NCBI RefSeq assembly: GCF_901933205.1
Contig: NC_044578.1
Span: 11,866,501 to 11,930,500, forward strand
Reading direction: 5' to 3'
DNA: 64,000 nt
Source: Camarhynchus parvulus
Taxonomy: Eukaryota > Chordata > Aves > Passeriformes > Thraupidae
Numbering within the stretch: position 1 is the stretch's first letter; every line of letters starts with the position of its first letter. Both the position numbers and the translations under genes were made by a program. The notes under the pieces are model-generated. The model ran no database searches. It was not told the origin of the DNA and saw only the letters and a program-made list of their open reading frames with translations. Positions 14,001 through 27,596 of the stretch are shown piece after piece.

Positions 14001-15349
14001 TTTTGGTCTTCAGAGAAATACTCAATTTACTTGACAACCCTTTTTCAGGGCCAAATTTATTATAACCATCTGCCTCACAGGAATGCCCTTTACCTTAATA
14101 ACATTCTAATTCAGTTGTAAGTCCTTGTTTTAAAATATTACTTAGACTGGGAATAAAAGATTTTTGCAGCCTGTTTTTATTCTTCCATCTTCCCTTAATG
14201 AGTCATTATGCCCTTCATTTCCCTAAGTCCTCATGCAAACTCTGCAATGAGGGAAAAAACCCATAATTTGAAGTTTTAAAACAATTTTGTGTAAAGATTT
14301 TGTTAGTACCTTGAAAATGCCAACTAATTTCTTCCTGCTTTCTCAATGAGCTTTTCAAAAAAACCACTAAATTTGTTCTAGTGCTTCAAATTTTTCCCTA
14401 GACAAACTTTCCACTGATTTAAGTGGCAATTTTGCTTGAAAATATAGTTGCAATTCTTTATTTTTTTTCTTTATTTGTTACTTTTAGTGGTTATAGTGAT
14501 TTTAAATCTAGTTCTTTTTTTGTTGTTCCTGTGAAATTTATTGGTAGCTACATTCTGTAACTCATTCAAAGGCCCTTCTTCCTTGGTTGCACAGGTTTTA
14601 TGAGCACATTGTTTTTCTTTGAGAGATGTACTATTTGAATCTATCTTTACTGCTGTCTAGACTTCCAGTCTGTGGTAATAAATATATTATATCAATATTT
14701 CATATGCAGTCTGATATTTCTATCTTTAACATGCTTCTGACTTAATTTACGGCCATTATTATTACATCAGGCAAGATAAACTAGCTACATAAATGAAGTT
14801 CTCAATTGATGAAAGCTAGCATAATTTTTGAGGTTTTCTTAATAAGTCTTTGTTGGAAAATATCCTGTGTGTAAAGTTTGTGCAGGGTTGTGACAAAGTG
14901 CTGCTGTGTGATGCCAGCTTCTCAGGAGCAGCACCCAAGGGCTGTTGGAGTAACTGACTCTGAGTCTGCACAGTGCATCCTGCTGCTGCTGAACATTCGG
15001 TTTGCTGTGTAGAGATCTAAACTGTGCAGATTGCTGATAGTAACTTGTAGTCTAATCTGGTGTATTCATCTTGTTATTTCAGATCCCCAACTGTATTGAA
15101 AATTGCAGTTTTGTAGGGTGTCTTTTCAGTGAAACTTCATCTCTTTTTGGGAAAGGTGAATTTACAGAATTTTCAGGCATCAAAGGAAGAGGTTTCTCTA
15201 AAATTTTAAAGGCTAAAAGAAATATTTGTGCTTCAGATAGGGAATGGGAAACTGCTGTGATAGTGAGATGTAATCTGATCTGTACCTAGACAGGAAAATT
15301 GTCCAGAAATTAAAAGAATAAAACATAAAGGCAAGAACAATAATATTAT
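11031..15349. other. Non-coding upstream region, segment 2
   Basis: AT-rich sequence with no recognisable gene or RNA. A T/G-rich low-complexity run lies at 12550-12625. A very AT-rich stretch around 11980-12080 has many TTAAT/ATTAAT motifs. No open frame longer than about 90 codons was seen, and none resembles a known protein. Confidence 0.6.
12550..12625. repeat. T/G-rich low-complexity tract
   Basis: The tract consists of T runs separated by single or double G (GTTT, GTTTT units). It is compositionally simple and was not recognised as part of any mobile element. Confidence 0.8.
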
Positions 15350-15438
15350 ACAATTATCAGGTTGGAAGAGACCTTTAAGATAAAGTCCAGCCAACAACCC
15401 AGCACTATCACTGCAACCCCTAAACCACTAAACCTTAT
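15350..15438 (-). mobile_element. CR1 LINE fragment (3' end, antisense)
   Basis: About 90 bp contain the diagnostic 'caggttggaagagacctttaa' core, followed by 'agtccagccaac' and an 'acccagcactatcactgc...ctaaaccacta' segment. This matches the antisense 3' portion of avian CR1 elements. Both flanks lose similarity quickly, so it is a short relic. Confidence 0.78.
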
Positions 15439-18400
15439 CACTCAGAATGAGAAATGCTGAATGATATTGCTGGAAAGCTGAAGTGCATAATACTTCATGT
15501 TACTCTGAGGACAGTGATTTCAGGGGTTGAATTTACTCCACAGTTTTTATGTAGCTCCATTTGTTATGAACTACGTGGGGATGTTGGGGCCTGCTCCAGA
15601 AAACAGAGCAACACCTCCTGAAGAGGCTGGGTAGCTGCTAATGGACTTCATGGGACATGTGTCAGCATAGAGGTTCCCATCCCATCATTGTCCTTCTGTT
15701 ACGGGAGGTGGCATCTGTGCAGAGCAAATGTCTCTGCTATCATCCTTCTCCCAGAGACATTATAAAGTGGTAAAACTACACCTGTTCCATTTCCAGACTA
15801 CCATTTGTAGGTGGAAGCTAAGTCTGCTACTTAAAGGGCTTAATATAACCAAAATGTAGCAAGTAAAACCCTTTTCCTTTGTGCTCTTCACACCGAGTGC
15901 TGTGAAGGAAGCTGTCCAGAAGGACAACTAAGCTGCCCTGATTGGATGGGAGCTCTGGTTGGGGTTTTCAAGCCTCTTTGATTTTCTGACATACACAGCT
16001 TGTGTGTAAAATAAAATAATGATGAGCCATGTCTGGATCAGGCAATTCTCTTTTTTTACAAGCGAAACAGAGCCAACAAGCTCTTGTTCAGTTTACGACA
16101 GTAAACTACTTGGTTATTTTCCACTGTCCTCTTTGTGGTTGTTAGCAGAGGCAATGTTAATAGTACCAGGAGGATACTTGAGATCTGTTACAGGCAAAAG
16201 GGAAGGAATATCAGGTAATGTTCTTGTTTCAGGCAGTATAAACACAGATAATCTGAACTGTCTACCCCGTAAAACAATGATGTGAGGTGAGGTAAAAAGG
16301 TTTTGTGTACACAGAGTAGTTTCATCTAATTAGCCCAGTTTACAAAATAAGAGCAAAACCCAGGTTTTGACATGTCCAGTACCAAGGTTATGTATTCATT
16401 ATTGTTACAGAGCTTATATCATCTAAGAATTGCCAGCACACACTGATGTCTATGGCTACATCTTCAAGGATGTGATAGCTGCATCCAAGGTGGCTTCTCC
16501 TGATGACAATCCTCCTTTTAACACAAAAAGACCGATGCTTTTTTATTTAATGATACACCAGAAGCTAAGAAAAAGAAGCTTTAACCAGTCAGTCTGGGAT
16601 ACATGCATTTTTAGGCTAGCAAAGTATTTCTATCCTTCTTGTGGTTTTGCTTTTCTTTGTGTTCAATTTTATTAATGAAACACTGGTTTAAATTGTCTAT
16701 TCCTGCAGAGAATTCCTGAATGCAGAATAGTGTGAATAGCCAAGAAATCTGTAATTGTTCATCCTGCATAGTCTTTGGATGCAATTCCTTCCTAAGGTCT
16801 GCCCAAATTAAAATGTTTGGCTGTAAGTTGATACGTTTGTGGATTTGAGGGAGTTTGTGGATTTTCAGTGGCCAGCAGTGCGGTGTAACGCTGTAGCCAT
16901 CCTGTCAGATGAACCATCCGGGTTCTGAGAGTACTGGGAGCTGCTGGGAGGTGCAGAATGGTGCTGCCACAGCTCCTCCTCTGGCTCCTCAGCTGCAGAA
17001 TTACTTTTTCCTCACACAGATCTCCGCAGCTGTCTCAGGGATATCCAGCTTGGCTCTGTCTGATTCTCTGGCCACTGCAGCAGTCAGCACTGGTTTGCTG
17101 TACTCACCTGTGACAAGGGAGCTGCAGAATTGGGGAAACCAGCCCTGAGGAAGGGCTGGGTGGGGCAGCATAGCAGACCCCATGGGTGGGGGCACACTGA
17201 TCCCAGCCTGGACACTGGGACACAGCTGTGGAAGAGGATTAGCACAAAAAGCAAAGCTTGGTCCCTTTCTTCTAACAGAATTCTGTCTGGGGGGATGGCT
17301 GCTGAGTGCTGAAGCACTTTTTTCATCAGAGTGAAAAAAACCCCAATAACTACTGAGTATGAGTAAGAGCCAGATGTGCTGACTGGCTGGGGAGGGTGCT
17401 GCAGGGCAGCTGGCCTTCATAGTGTGGTTTACTAGAGTTGAGGATGGAATTTCTCTGTTAGAGGGAAGCATATTACAATTTAGAGGCATCTTTTCATTAT
17501 TAGTACATTAGTAATGAGTGTTTAAACTGAAATAATGCAAAATGAAGCACAGGATGGGCAACCGTATCACAGTGCTCCTTGCAACCTCTAACTGCCAGGG
17601 ACTTCTTCAAAATGCAAGTTTCCTTTTATTATAAATTCTTCTGACTAAATTAGGAAACCTACAGAGAAACATCAGTTTTTTAATTAATCATTTAAATTTT
17701 GATACACTTTCTAAATGAATTCATTGCCTTTTTTATTGCTTTCTTACTTACCTCAATTACTAAGAAGTTGGTTCCAGGCAAATTTCAAAAATATCCTTGT
17801 GGCAACTTTTCATGACTATTTGGCTTTTATTTGCAGATGTCTAAAGAGATGCTGCAGAACAGTTTTATATAGGTGTATAAACCTTTACTTATTGCTTCTT
17901 TTCAGTACTGGCTCCTCTTCCTAGATTGCACAGCCCTGGTAATGCAAAGGCTGATGATGGACTGCTGGGATATTTGTCTATGTTCTCTCTGGCAGCATTT
18001 GCCTTGTTGCTAAACTACCTATTTTTCCACTCTTCTTCTTTAAGAGCTCTTAATAAGGGTTAATGATATTTCATGACTTGGTTTCATAATCAAGTACTGC
18101 CAATGCTAATCTGCTCAGTTCCTGTGCAATTAAGTGACCATACACTGCCTACACTTGTTAACTGAAAGTCAAGTGACTTTTAAAGATGGTCTGAATAAAT
18201 CAAGTGGAAATGTGACCTTGTGTTAGTTTTTTTTTCTATACACATAACTCTGTGTTGTTTGCTGAAGCGGTTTTTTAGTCTATTTGGCAATTTCAAATCC
18301 ACAGTGCCAAATATAAAGAAGTAAAAAATCCTGAGCATGCTTTCCTTTACATTACTAAGCTATTAATCAAGTTTTTAATGTGTTACTATGTCAAAGTTGC

Positions 18401-21400
18401 CCTTTTTATAGAAAAAAAAGCAAAAAATAATAATTTTGAAAATACTCAGTGATTTAAAAAATACAAAATTAATTTTTCTAAACAATTAAAGTAACATCCT
18501 GTAATGATGATCTTTTACATAAAATGCGAAAATTCTATGGATAAAACACTTCCAGCACCTTATGCTTAAATTTTTTTTGTCTGCTAATGGCTAAAATATA
18601 AATAGTTTATATTTTTTGCATTTGAATACTCTTCCTTTAAATTCCTCTTTAAAAGAAGTATTTATCTTACATAATTTATCATAATGAATATTTGCAAATT
18701 ATGTACTGAAATATCCACCCAGTTACCTTGAAAGATGCATGATATATGTATGTATAGATACTTAGTGCATGTAAAAAGCTAGATATATATTTATAGGTGC
18801 TATAGCACAAGCCAGGAACCTCTTCAGTAGCAATTCTCTTCTGAGTGGAACCATAGATCAGCAGTGAGTGCAGAAGGGACTGAACCTGCTTTTATGGTCT
18901 ACATAACACAAATAATATTTAGTGCTGGCAGATGGAATAGAGCGCTCAGGGCTCCGTAATAAGGAACAAGAGCACAGCAGATAAGAAAACCCTGAGTGTG
19001 GAGGGCATAACTCTGCAGCAGACACAGTGTTTGGATGAGGAGCAATATAACAAACTAATTATGTGCCAGTACAAACAGTCCTGGGCAGGAGTGCTTTGAG
19101 CCAAGCTCTTGGAACACGCGGCTCGTGCAGCCCAATTTACATCAGCCCTTTTCAGTGAGTGAATGAGCACCTTACCCTGGAGCTGCTGAGCTCTGAGCAT
19201 TCCTGCACACGCACAGTCCCAGAAACTCACAGCTTGAAATGTAGCCTGTCACCTTTTTAACACTTACAAAAGGGGACATTCTAAATTTGTTTTTGTCAGC
19301 TAATAGGAATATATTTATTACCGAGTAAAAATGGATGAAAGTGAAACTGAAAATTTTAGATCAACCTCAAACATTAAAATTTTATTCTGCAAAATAATAC
19401 AATTGTTTTACCTCTCTGTCTCTATTCGAATACTTCAGCATGATTCATGTGATGGGAAATTACTTTTTGGCCAATAAGCAAATCATTGGTTTATCTTCAC
19501 AAATTGGCATAAATATTTGCCTTCTCTGGCTCTTGGAATTTTTTCACCAAGAAACTGCTCAATAAAGCTTCGTTTGAAGCTTCACCTCAGATTGTAAGAG
19601 CTGTCAACTGTCTTTAAGCTCTTGAGGACCATCTGTATTTTTTAATAATGTCTCATTGCATGAATTTCACTGTCTGTGCCTTTGAGTTCACTTAGACACA
19701 CAGGAGTTCTGTCCCTTTACTCTGCATTAACTTCTGTCAGATAAAAGTATGTTAACTTTTTAAAAAAAAATTTTTTCCTCTCCACTGGTATGTCACGTAA
19801 GAAATGACTGCAGAAACCAGCGAATTAAAACGGCCAAGATGTGGTTCCTCTGGTTGTAATTAAACAATTGAAAGAAAACACATTCCTAAATGACAGTAAG
19901 AAAAAAATTCCCCAAACTTCAGGAATAGGATATATGAGTTACTGGAGTTTTGGCATATTTTAATATGTACAGGAAGTTCTTTACTCATGAAGAAATTTGC
20001 TTTTGATGTCCCAAATAGGAGGTTTCAGTAACCTGAACTTGAAACGGAATGAAAACTAGATTTTGAACTGTTGATTCAAGAGATCTATAACCTTTTTCAG
20101 TGTCTGAAGACTGCACAGGATTACTGGGTTAAATTTTTGCCACTGTGTCTATAATACCATATGATATAGCTCTGAACCTATAGTAACTCAATAGGCAAAT
20201 TGAAATTGCTATAGCTGTACTTTTTTTTTTCTGTGCACTGTGGTGTTCTTATTGCCAAAATATGATAGTAAAAATAGTAAAAAAAAATAAAATTGTAAAT
20301 AATACGTAATTTTCTGAATTCTGAATTTTGCCAGTGGCTTGAATGGGAGAGAACAGAGTCTTCCTTCTGCTGGAAAGGAATAGGTTAAACTTTTATTGCA
20401 AGATTACCTTTTAATTGTATTGTGACTGTGAACTGTGGTCAGAAAACTTCCTGGTCAGTTTTTGTTTGTTCCAAAATATCAGGCAGGTATTGGGGATATA
20501 TCTCAGTGAATATTGAGACAGCTAAAAGGCTGCAAAGAAATTGGCTCTATAAATTCTGGCATTAGGGTCCCAGTGGGATCCCTTGCTCTGGTGCCTGAAA
20601 TGAAGAGAGAAGTCACAGTGTGAGTGGTTGTAAGTCAGAAGGTTCTTGTGGAGTCGTGGGTGCTTGATGTGCTCCCTTTGTATTGTTTTACCTTCATGTG
20701 AGGCACATTGATAAAGGATGGAAGAGACTTTATAACCTAACTGTGTTCCTGAGAATCCTCTACTTCCCATGTCCTTGCCTAACAGCTTGCTGCAGAAATG
20801 TTTATTTCCAAACAGCTCTCCCTATATTGCCTTTAGGACCAGCAGATAGGGTGACACTCTTCAGGGGACAGGACATTTTGTGTGCTAAAGTAATTAAATG
20901 CAGAGAGAAGCCATTCTTAAAACAAATAAATGCCACATTTAGAGCCATGTACTTGCCTCTGTGGGAGAAATTAAATAATGATGCTTTGATGGGGGACCAG
21001 AGAGATTTAATGGAGCTATCTGCCAATACAGCCCCTTTCCAGATTGCTGCCACTTCACCACAGGAATTTCAGGGCTCCTCCAACTGTGATTTTTTGGGTG
21101 CCCTTTAAAATCTTTTAGCTGAGATAACTAGAATAACCCTTTGGCTCTTAGGTTTTTGTAATTAAACATGAGAATGGAGGCCATGCTGTTTGAAGCAAGT
21201 AAGTAAGGAGAAAAGAAAATTAAAAGAAAAAAATGCAAAAATGTCACACAGTGAATCTTACAGGATTCTTTCTTTTGTTGTTGAAATTTTGGTTTTGTTA
21301 AACAGTTTTAAATAGTTGCTTCATTTCCAGGCTTCAGAATCACAGAGAACAGTCAGTAAGATTCTTGCATTTTCTATGTGGGAAATAATTACTTGCATAT

Positions 21401-21671
21401 ACACCATTTCCAGTGAACTCATATTTGTGGGTTGTCAGTGTCTCTTCCAAGGACTGGATGGCTTTACATCCAGAATTTTGAGAGTCCTCCAGTCTGGAGT
21501 GTATTGAGTTTTTCAATGTGCTCGTGTGTGACTAACTATGGTATCTGTTGAGATTTTTGAATGTGATACTTAAAGATTTCCAATAATCTCAGCAGGATTT
21601 AGCAGTTCTAGAAACAAATCAGAACTATTTATGCAGAGCACTCCAAAATTCAGATACCCCAAGAATATGAG
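15439..21671. other. Non-coding upstream region, segment 3
   Basis: No gene is recognised. The longest open frames are 162 codons on the minus strand at 17001-17489 and 141 codons on the plus strand at 20683-21108. They have no recognisable domain, signal or family resemblance, and fit chance expectation for a non-coding sequence of this length. A slightly GC-richer patch occurs at 16900-17250. A small perfect hairpin (7-bp AAGCTTC stem, 4-nt loop) is at 19565-19582. Confidence 0.6.
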
Positions 21672-21914
21672 CTACTGAAAACTGACAGAAGAGTTTCAGA
21701 TTAGATATCAGGAAAAATGTCTTAACTGGAAGGGTTGTCAAGCATTGGAACAGGCTGCCTAGGAAGTGGTTTAGTCACCACCCCTGCAGGTTGTTATAAG
21801 ATGTGTAGATTTGGCACTTAGGGACATGTTTTAGTGGTGGATGTGGCAGTTCTGGGTTCATGATTGGACTCAATGATCTTACAGGTCTTTCCCAACTGAA
21901 ATTATTTTATTAAT
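21672..21914 (+). mobile_element. CR1 LINE fragment (3' end, sense)
   Basis: About 240 bp follow the sense 3' region of CR1: 'ttagatatcaggaaaaatgt', then 'cattggaacaggctgcc', 'aagtggtttagtcacca', 'gatttggcacttagggacat', and finally the terminal 'ctcaatgatcttacaggtct' block. This is the untranslated end that makes up most genomic CR1 copies. It is the longest CR1 piece in the window. A T/G-rich low-complexity run follows about 20 bp downstream. Confidence 0.87.
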
Positions 21915-21934
21915 CCTATTGTCCTTTGCTGCCT

Positions 21935-21967
21935 GTTTTTTTGTTGTGGTTTTTTTGGTTTTTTTTC
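21935..21967. repeat. T/G-rich low-complexity tract
   Basis: T runs are broken by G or GG just downstream of a CR1 3' end. Compositionally it is like the other T/G tracts in the window. It may be unrelated to the CR1 copy, because the intervening sequence is not the usual CR1 terminal octamer repeat. Confidence 0.75.
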
Positions 21968-23808
21968 AGATACTTAGCGTGTTTATTCAAGACATCTCTG
22001 CCTTGAAGTATGTATCTCAACTGATTTGAAAATTGAAGGCCGAGAAGCTTAACTCAAAAACACCCAAAAGAAATAAAAGATGCTAAATTGTAGAAAAGGC
22101 CTGAAATCCAGCCTGGATAAGGTGTGTTGCCCATTTTTTAGTAAGTAAAATGTTCTCTTTGTGGATATCTTTATTTACATAGGAGAGCAGCACTGCCAAA
22201 GGAAATGCAAAAGGATTTGTACAGAGAAAAGCAGCTCTCTAACTACTTCTGAGTAGTAATTATGTGAATGATATAATGCAGAATGCAATTGTCTGGGAAA
22301 GGTAAATGCATTGGAAAGGCTCAAAAGCCCAATTCCCATTAAAATACATGTGAATGATACACCTAGAAACAAAAGAAACTGGCTTTGATGATACAAAAAT
22401 GGTAGCTGGTAACAATGAGAACATTTGGAGCTGTGTTACCCACAAATCCCATCCCATTTTCCCTCCTGCCTGCTGCTTATCTCTAAGGCTGGGCTCCCAC
22501 TCTGCATTGCTACTGATTTCACCCAGAGTCCTGAACAATGGGAGAGCAGTGACAAATTCAGCCCCTTACAGCAACTGCCAGAGTGACAGCAGCAGAGGGA
22601 AAGGACACAGCAGAGCAGGAGGAGCTGGTGCTCACAACAAGGACATCTGACATGTCTGACAGACCTGTGCTGTCCAGGTCTGCCTGCCAGCACTGACTGC
22701 AAACTGGCACCCATGTGCTGCAGAGAGGGGCAATAAATGAAGAACATTGTTTTGTGCACAATGAAGATGAGTCAGGATGCTGATGAGGCAGGGGATGATT
22801 CATGTTCAGCCCTCAGAACTCCATCAGCTGTAAGCTATTTTGCTTGCCCTCAGGAATTCATTAACTGGGATGAGGAAACAGATAGTTATTGCTGTGTTAC
22901 TGCTCTGCTTGGCTGCTATATGTTAATTTACAACTGTGCCATGTTCAAGGAAAGTGTTGCTTATTCCTCAGGTGGCTGTAGTAGGGATACAGTGAGGGGT
23001 TGCATATTTTAGGATGTGTGTCTGCTAGATTGAATCCTTCTGCCATAACAAGCTATGGAAGTGAACAACAAAAAACAAATTAACTGTAGTGACTTCTGCT
23101 CTGCCACAAGTGCTAATATTCCTCAGTATTTCTGAGGAAATATTAACATGTTTTTTCTCAGTCCTGCACCTAGTATTTTGATTCCTTTTACATAATTTTG
23201 TGCCTTTATCTTTCTTCCTAGAGTGTGACAGAATGCCAAGGTCCCAAGCTACACTTGTTCTTCTCGTTGCAAGAGATAAGCAAAAGCAAAAGTGTAGCTC
23301 AGTTTGAATTATAATTTCCTTAATCTGCGCTTCTTCATGGCCATGAAAGGGCTCCATCCACTGCTGCATCCTGCTCTTGCACGTGGATGGAGCTTGTTGT
23401 CCTGTCCCTTTTCTTTGTTCTTCAAGTCTAACTCTAAATAACACAAAAACCATCAGATCTGTCACAAATGTCATGTGAGGGTGCTACAGCTTGGGGAACA
23501 GAGGCACAAATTTAGAAACTAACTTGTGTGGTAGAAAAATCACACAACTGGTTATTCTGAGAGGCCACTATAAACTCCAGGCTCATTTTCCTTACCTGGG
23601 AGGGTCTGAAGGCAAGGTTCTATAGGTAAAAGAAAATTCTTACATGGTCATATGTACTGTTTAAAGGTTCTTATTTTTCTATCTTTATTTCAGCTTGACA
23701 ACTGTGATTAGAAGCAAATGTCTAATTTGAGAAGGCAAACTGGGCAGTGTGGGATCCAGATGGATCTTTTTGCTGAGTCTGGGATTTTGTTTACAAATGT
23801 TCCACTGG

Positions 23809-23878
23809 AAAAAAAAAACAAAACAAAAAACCCAAAAAAAAAAAAAAAAAAAAACCCCAAATCAAAACCAAAAAAACC
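23809..23878. repeat. A-rich low-complexity tract
   Basis: About 70 bp are almost entirely A with scattered C (AAAAC, AAACC, AAAACCCC), including a run of about 21 A. It is the complement of the T/G-rich tracts elsewhere. No retrocopy body was recognised upstream, so I treat it as simple sequence rather than a retrogene tail. Confidence 0.88.
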
Positions 23879-26800
23879 TTAGAAATTCCCTACATACATT
23901 TAATATAGTCATTAAAAAAATGCATTTGAATTTCATATATATTTAAAATATGTCCTGAAGGTAGAGATGCTGAATTTTTCTGCTAGATTTTAACTCCATT
24001 TTAACCTTTTTTGTTCCTTGGTCTTATTTTCCCTTTGAATATGGATTTTATCATGCTGTCTGGTATTTTTCTTCAGCTGAACTTTTTTCCCATGTTTCCT
24101 AAGGAAAAGAGCCTCCTTCTGCTTCACTAGTTGCATTTGTATGTTACAACATGTCACTGCAGGAGGATTATGTTTGTCAAACAAAATTAAAGCATATTTA
24201 AAGAACAGACTTCTCCAGTGCTCTGTAGGCTCCTGGAATAAATTTTGTGACACAGGAGACAAATTCAACATGCTTTTGACTAAACTTCAGACAGGAGATT
24301 TTTTTTATATCTGCTCAGGATGGCGTGTCAGGAAACAAGTCTAATTTCTGTAGCAAACAGGTGAGTATGTTCAGGAGAAAATTGTTCTGCAATAATTACC
24401 TATATAGCCTATATAGCTTTGCCATCCAGTAGCCATAAATGGCTGCTAAAACTTTCTTTTGACTTCTTTTTAGATGCTTTTAAATTTAACCTTTCTGTTA
24501 CTTTACTTCATAATTTTAATCTCATTTTTTATCCTGCAGTTAGGAACAATCCTTTTCTTCATTGTTTATGAAAAGATTTTGAAAGATGTATGAGTATTTA
24601 CTCTTCTTGAAACAACCATGTTAATCAAATTCTTTTCATCAATCTTTTCATCATCTCTGCTAGAAATGCAACATCTGAGCATTGGGCATGCTGAAATCTC
24701 CAGCAACAACCCAGAATTAGATCTGTCCATCTGAAATACCTGAAATGATCTGGAAATGCTTCCTAATTGCCAAATTGCACTAAGAACAGTTTGAAATACA
24801 TCAATTTTTGCTCATTATGAATTGCTGTAATTGCTCTAGGAGTGTGAACAGCTGTCCAGAAGACAGTCTCTATGCCTGACATGGCATGAATGAAAGGTAG
24901 TGAAGTTTTTTATTCCTTTTCAAGTTGCATTTGATGCATGAGTTGCTTACTGCCTTACAGGTGGCATGATACAACTTTTTTGTAATGGATGGGAGAAAAA
25001 AAGGCTGGTTAGTGGTAAAGAGAAGTTTAAAAAACATATATGGAAAATTATTTGAAAATTAATTATATGGAGGAGATTGAAAGGAAAAAAAACCTGCGGA
25101 TGTGGTGGTCAGGACAGGGGGAAGGATTTGAGACAGAAACCTGCAGAAGGAAATAGGTGTTAAAGTAACTTTAGTGTAATGCTAAATCTGAACAGGTGCA
25201 CAATAATTTGGAATTTGGTATTTTAAAGATTATGACATTTCTTTTCTTCATCTCTTTCTTTTCTAGATTAATGTCCATTGAGTTTGACCAACTTTGTGTA
25301 CTGACTGTTTTTTTGGGAGATTCCATTACTATTAATTAATTGTATTTAGGCAGGATGAATTCCCATGCTCTTGCTTGAACAGTAAGTACATCCAAGGGTG
25401 TATTGGAGACACCCCAATGTAGCTCTCAAATTGTTTTGATTTGAGTTTTTCAGTGTGTTTTCAGTTTTTTGTATATTGCGAGATTTGGGAGTTGATTGAG
25501 CAAGCCTGATTCAATGCTTATGTTTCAATTCTTGTCAGTGGAAAAAACAGAACCAATGATTCCTGATACAAACCAGAGTCTGCCTGGGGTCTAATTTTAT
25601 ATCACAACTATAAATGTTACTCTTGCCAAGTCCCATGCACTCCCTAGAGTGGTCACTTGGTTTGCAATTTTGATTTTATGCTTGTGCTAAAGGACCTTAC
25701 TGCGAGCTTTATGGTCAGCCTCCAGCATTTCCATCTTAAAACTCCTTACAGCAAACTCTCCCTTTGGAAAGCAGTGCCCATGCCATGAGAGGTTAATCAC
25801 CTCTTGCCACAACAGTTACCAAATTACAAGGTGGGAACATGCTCAGCAACGCTCTGTGTGCTGTAGGACAAAGGCAAACTGTTTCTGCAATGTTTGTTTA
25901 TTTCTCCTATGTCTGTTTAACAAATATTTTTGAAATATTTGTAGTCACCAGTTCTTCACGGTTATTGAGTGTGCTAACTCTGTGATTGGAGTCAGTTGAT
26001 ATTAAATTTCTTTACCCTGTGTTCCTTGTTCCCTTTTGGAATTCTGCAAGAATAATGCACACCTTCTGAACTGTCTGTAGATGCTACTTACTGAAACCTG
26101 CCCAGTCAGGTTTCATGGTCAAAAGATATTTTCTGTGCTGGTTGGCTGATCCAGCCTACTGACCTGCAGGTAGCCCCTCCAAAACGCCAGCTATGCTTAT
26201 TACTCTGTCCAGATTTGGGGTAAATGTTCAGTACAGACATTAGGTATGCATGCCTGTTGATTTTTAGCAATGTATGAGAAAGTTCTTGGTTTGATAATAG
26301 TTACTAGTGAGTGACTTCATAATTTAAATTTACTTAGATTTTTCTCCCCATTGATGTCTAATTGTCCAATTGCTATTTGGTTGGGATATCATGTATCTTC
26401 ATCTTGCTCTGACTCTGGACTCCATTTGAACCTTGACAGACAAGAGCACCACTAGTCCTTCTGGATCCCTGGTGTGCCATGGCATTGCTTTTAGGAGTTG
26501 GGGAAGGATTTTGTATATACAAAAGTAAATGACATGTGATCTTTGTCTTTTTACTCAGCCTTCAAGGAAAGTGATGAACAAATGGTTATATCTTGCAGGG
26601 AATGAGAGACCTTTTGCAGAAAATGGCTGGAGAAAGGTCAAATTTGTGACTATTGTGTCTTGTGAAATATACATTGTGAAACTAATGAAAAACGTATGGA
26701 ACTGGTTTTTACTGAGTAGAGGAAAAGCAGAATCAGGCCCACGGGGAGAAGAAATAAGTATGGAATATGAACAGTACAATAGTTTTATTTACACAAAGAC

Positions 26801-27596
26801 TTAGTAAAACAAGCTGTGTTATTTTAGCTGAGTCTGCCTGATTTGCTATCCAAACACAATATTAATGATACATAATTGGCACCCAATCAGTACCACAGCA
26901 GAGGAATGCTGTTGTGCAATGTTCTGCTTTCAGAGCAGCTCCCTTTCACGGTGCATTACCAGCAAGGGCTGCCACACAGCGCCAAGAGAGCAGCAGCCCC
27001 TCATGTGCTTTTGGAAGATATGTGATAATCCTCTGCAAAAACGACAAACCCGAGGTGTTTCTGGCTGCCCGTGCTCTGCTCCAGAGGCTGCTGCAGCCTT
27101 TGGTGTGAGATGAAGCTTAGCCTGGGGTTGCTCAGAGCCTTGGAGTGCAGGACGCTTGCTCAGGCCCCTGATGCCCTGATCCCCTCTGCCTTCTGCTGTG
27201 CTGGTTCCCACCCAAGAGCTCCAAGGAGCCTGATTCTGGCAAATGCATCACAGTTCTGCAGGCACCACTGCAAAGGAGCACAGAAGACCTTGGTTTGCTC
27301 AGAAGCAAGCGGGAACAAATATGATCCTTTAATACAAAATGGTTCATCCTCTGACAGTAATTTTCCTCCATATTTCTTTATTGATTGTTTTGCAGTTGGA
27401 TTTCTTAATTTTCTTCCTTTTTTTTGTATGCTCGTAATGCTGTATTAGTGGCATCCTTTAGAAACTGTGGTGTTCTCTGCAATATTTTGAGTTTTTCAGT
27501 ACAGTCTGTTTCTATTAATATGTTAAAAACCCTGTGTTCACTCAAGCTGATGGAAGGAACAACTCAAACTCTATGAAAGGGCTGCATGCTGTGCTC

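Larger units (their letters stand above)
21915..27596. other. Non-coding upstream region, segment 4
   Basis: No gene is recognised. The segment contains T-rich (21935-21967) and A-rich (23809-23878) low-complexity tracts. A small tandem duplication of a CTATATAGC-like motif lies at 24399-24418. Patches of moderate GC occur at 22440-22700 and 26930-27240, where several overlapping short open frames occur on both strands without family resemblance. The best single frame is 149 codons on the minus strand at 23025-23474; it is not recognised. Confidence 0.6.

Noticed and set aside
15520..15800. Possible solo LTR or other repeat around a TATAAAG motif
   Set aside because: No terminal repeat partner, target duplication or known LTR sequence could be recognised by eye.
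17001..17489. 162-codon minus-strand frame
   Set aside because: It has no recognisable domain, sits in a slightly GC-richer patch and overlaps other frames. Chance length in non-coding sequence is more likely.
20683..21108. 141-codon plus-strand frame
   Set aside because: It has no recognisable family. An overlapping minus-strand frame is present, and there is no promoter or splice context.
23025..23474. 149-codon minus-strand frame
   Set aside because: It is not similar to any family I know; the length is compatible with chance.
23749..23946. Lysine-rich open frame and possible retrocopy poly-A tail
   Set aside because: The frame is a translation of an A-rich tract, and no gene-like body was found upstream to make it a processed pseudogene.
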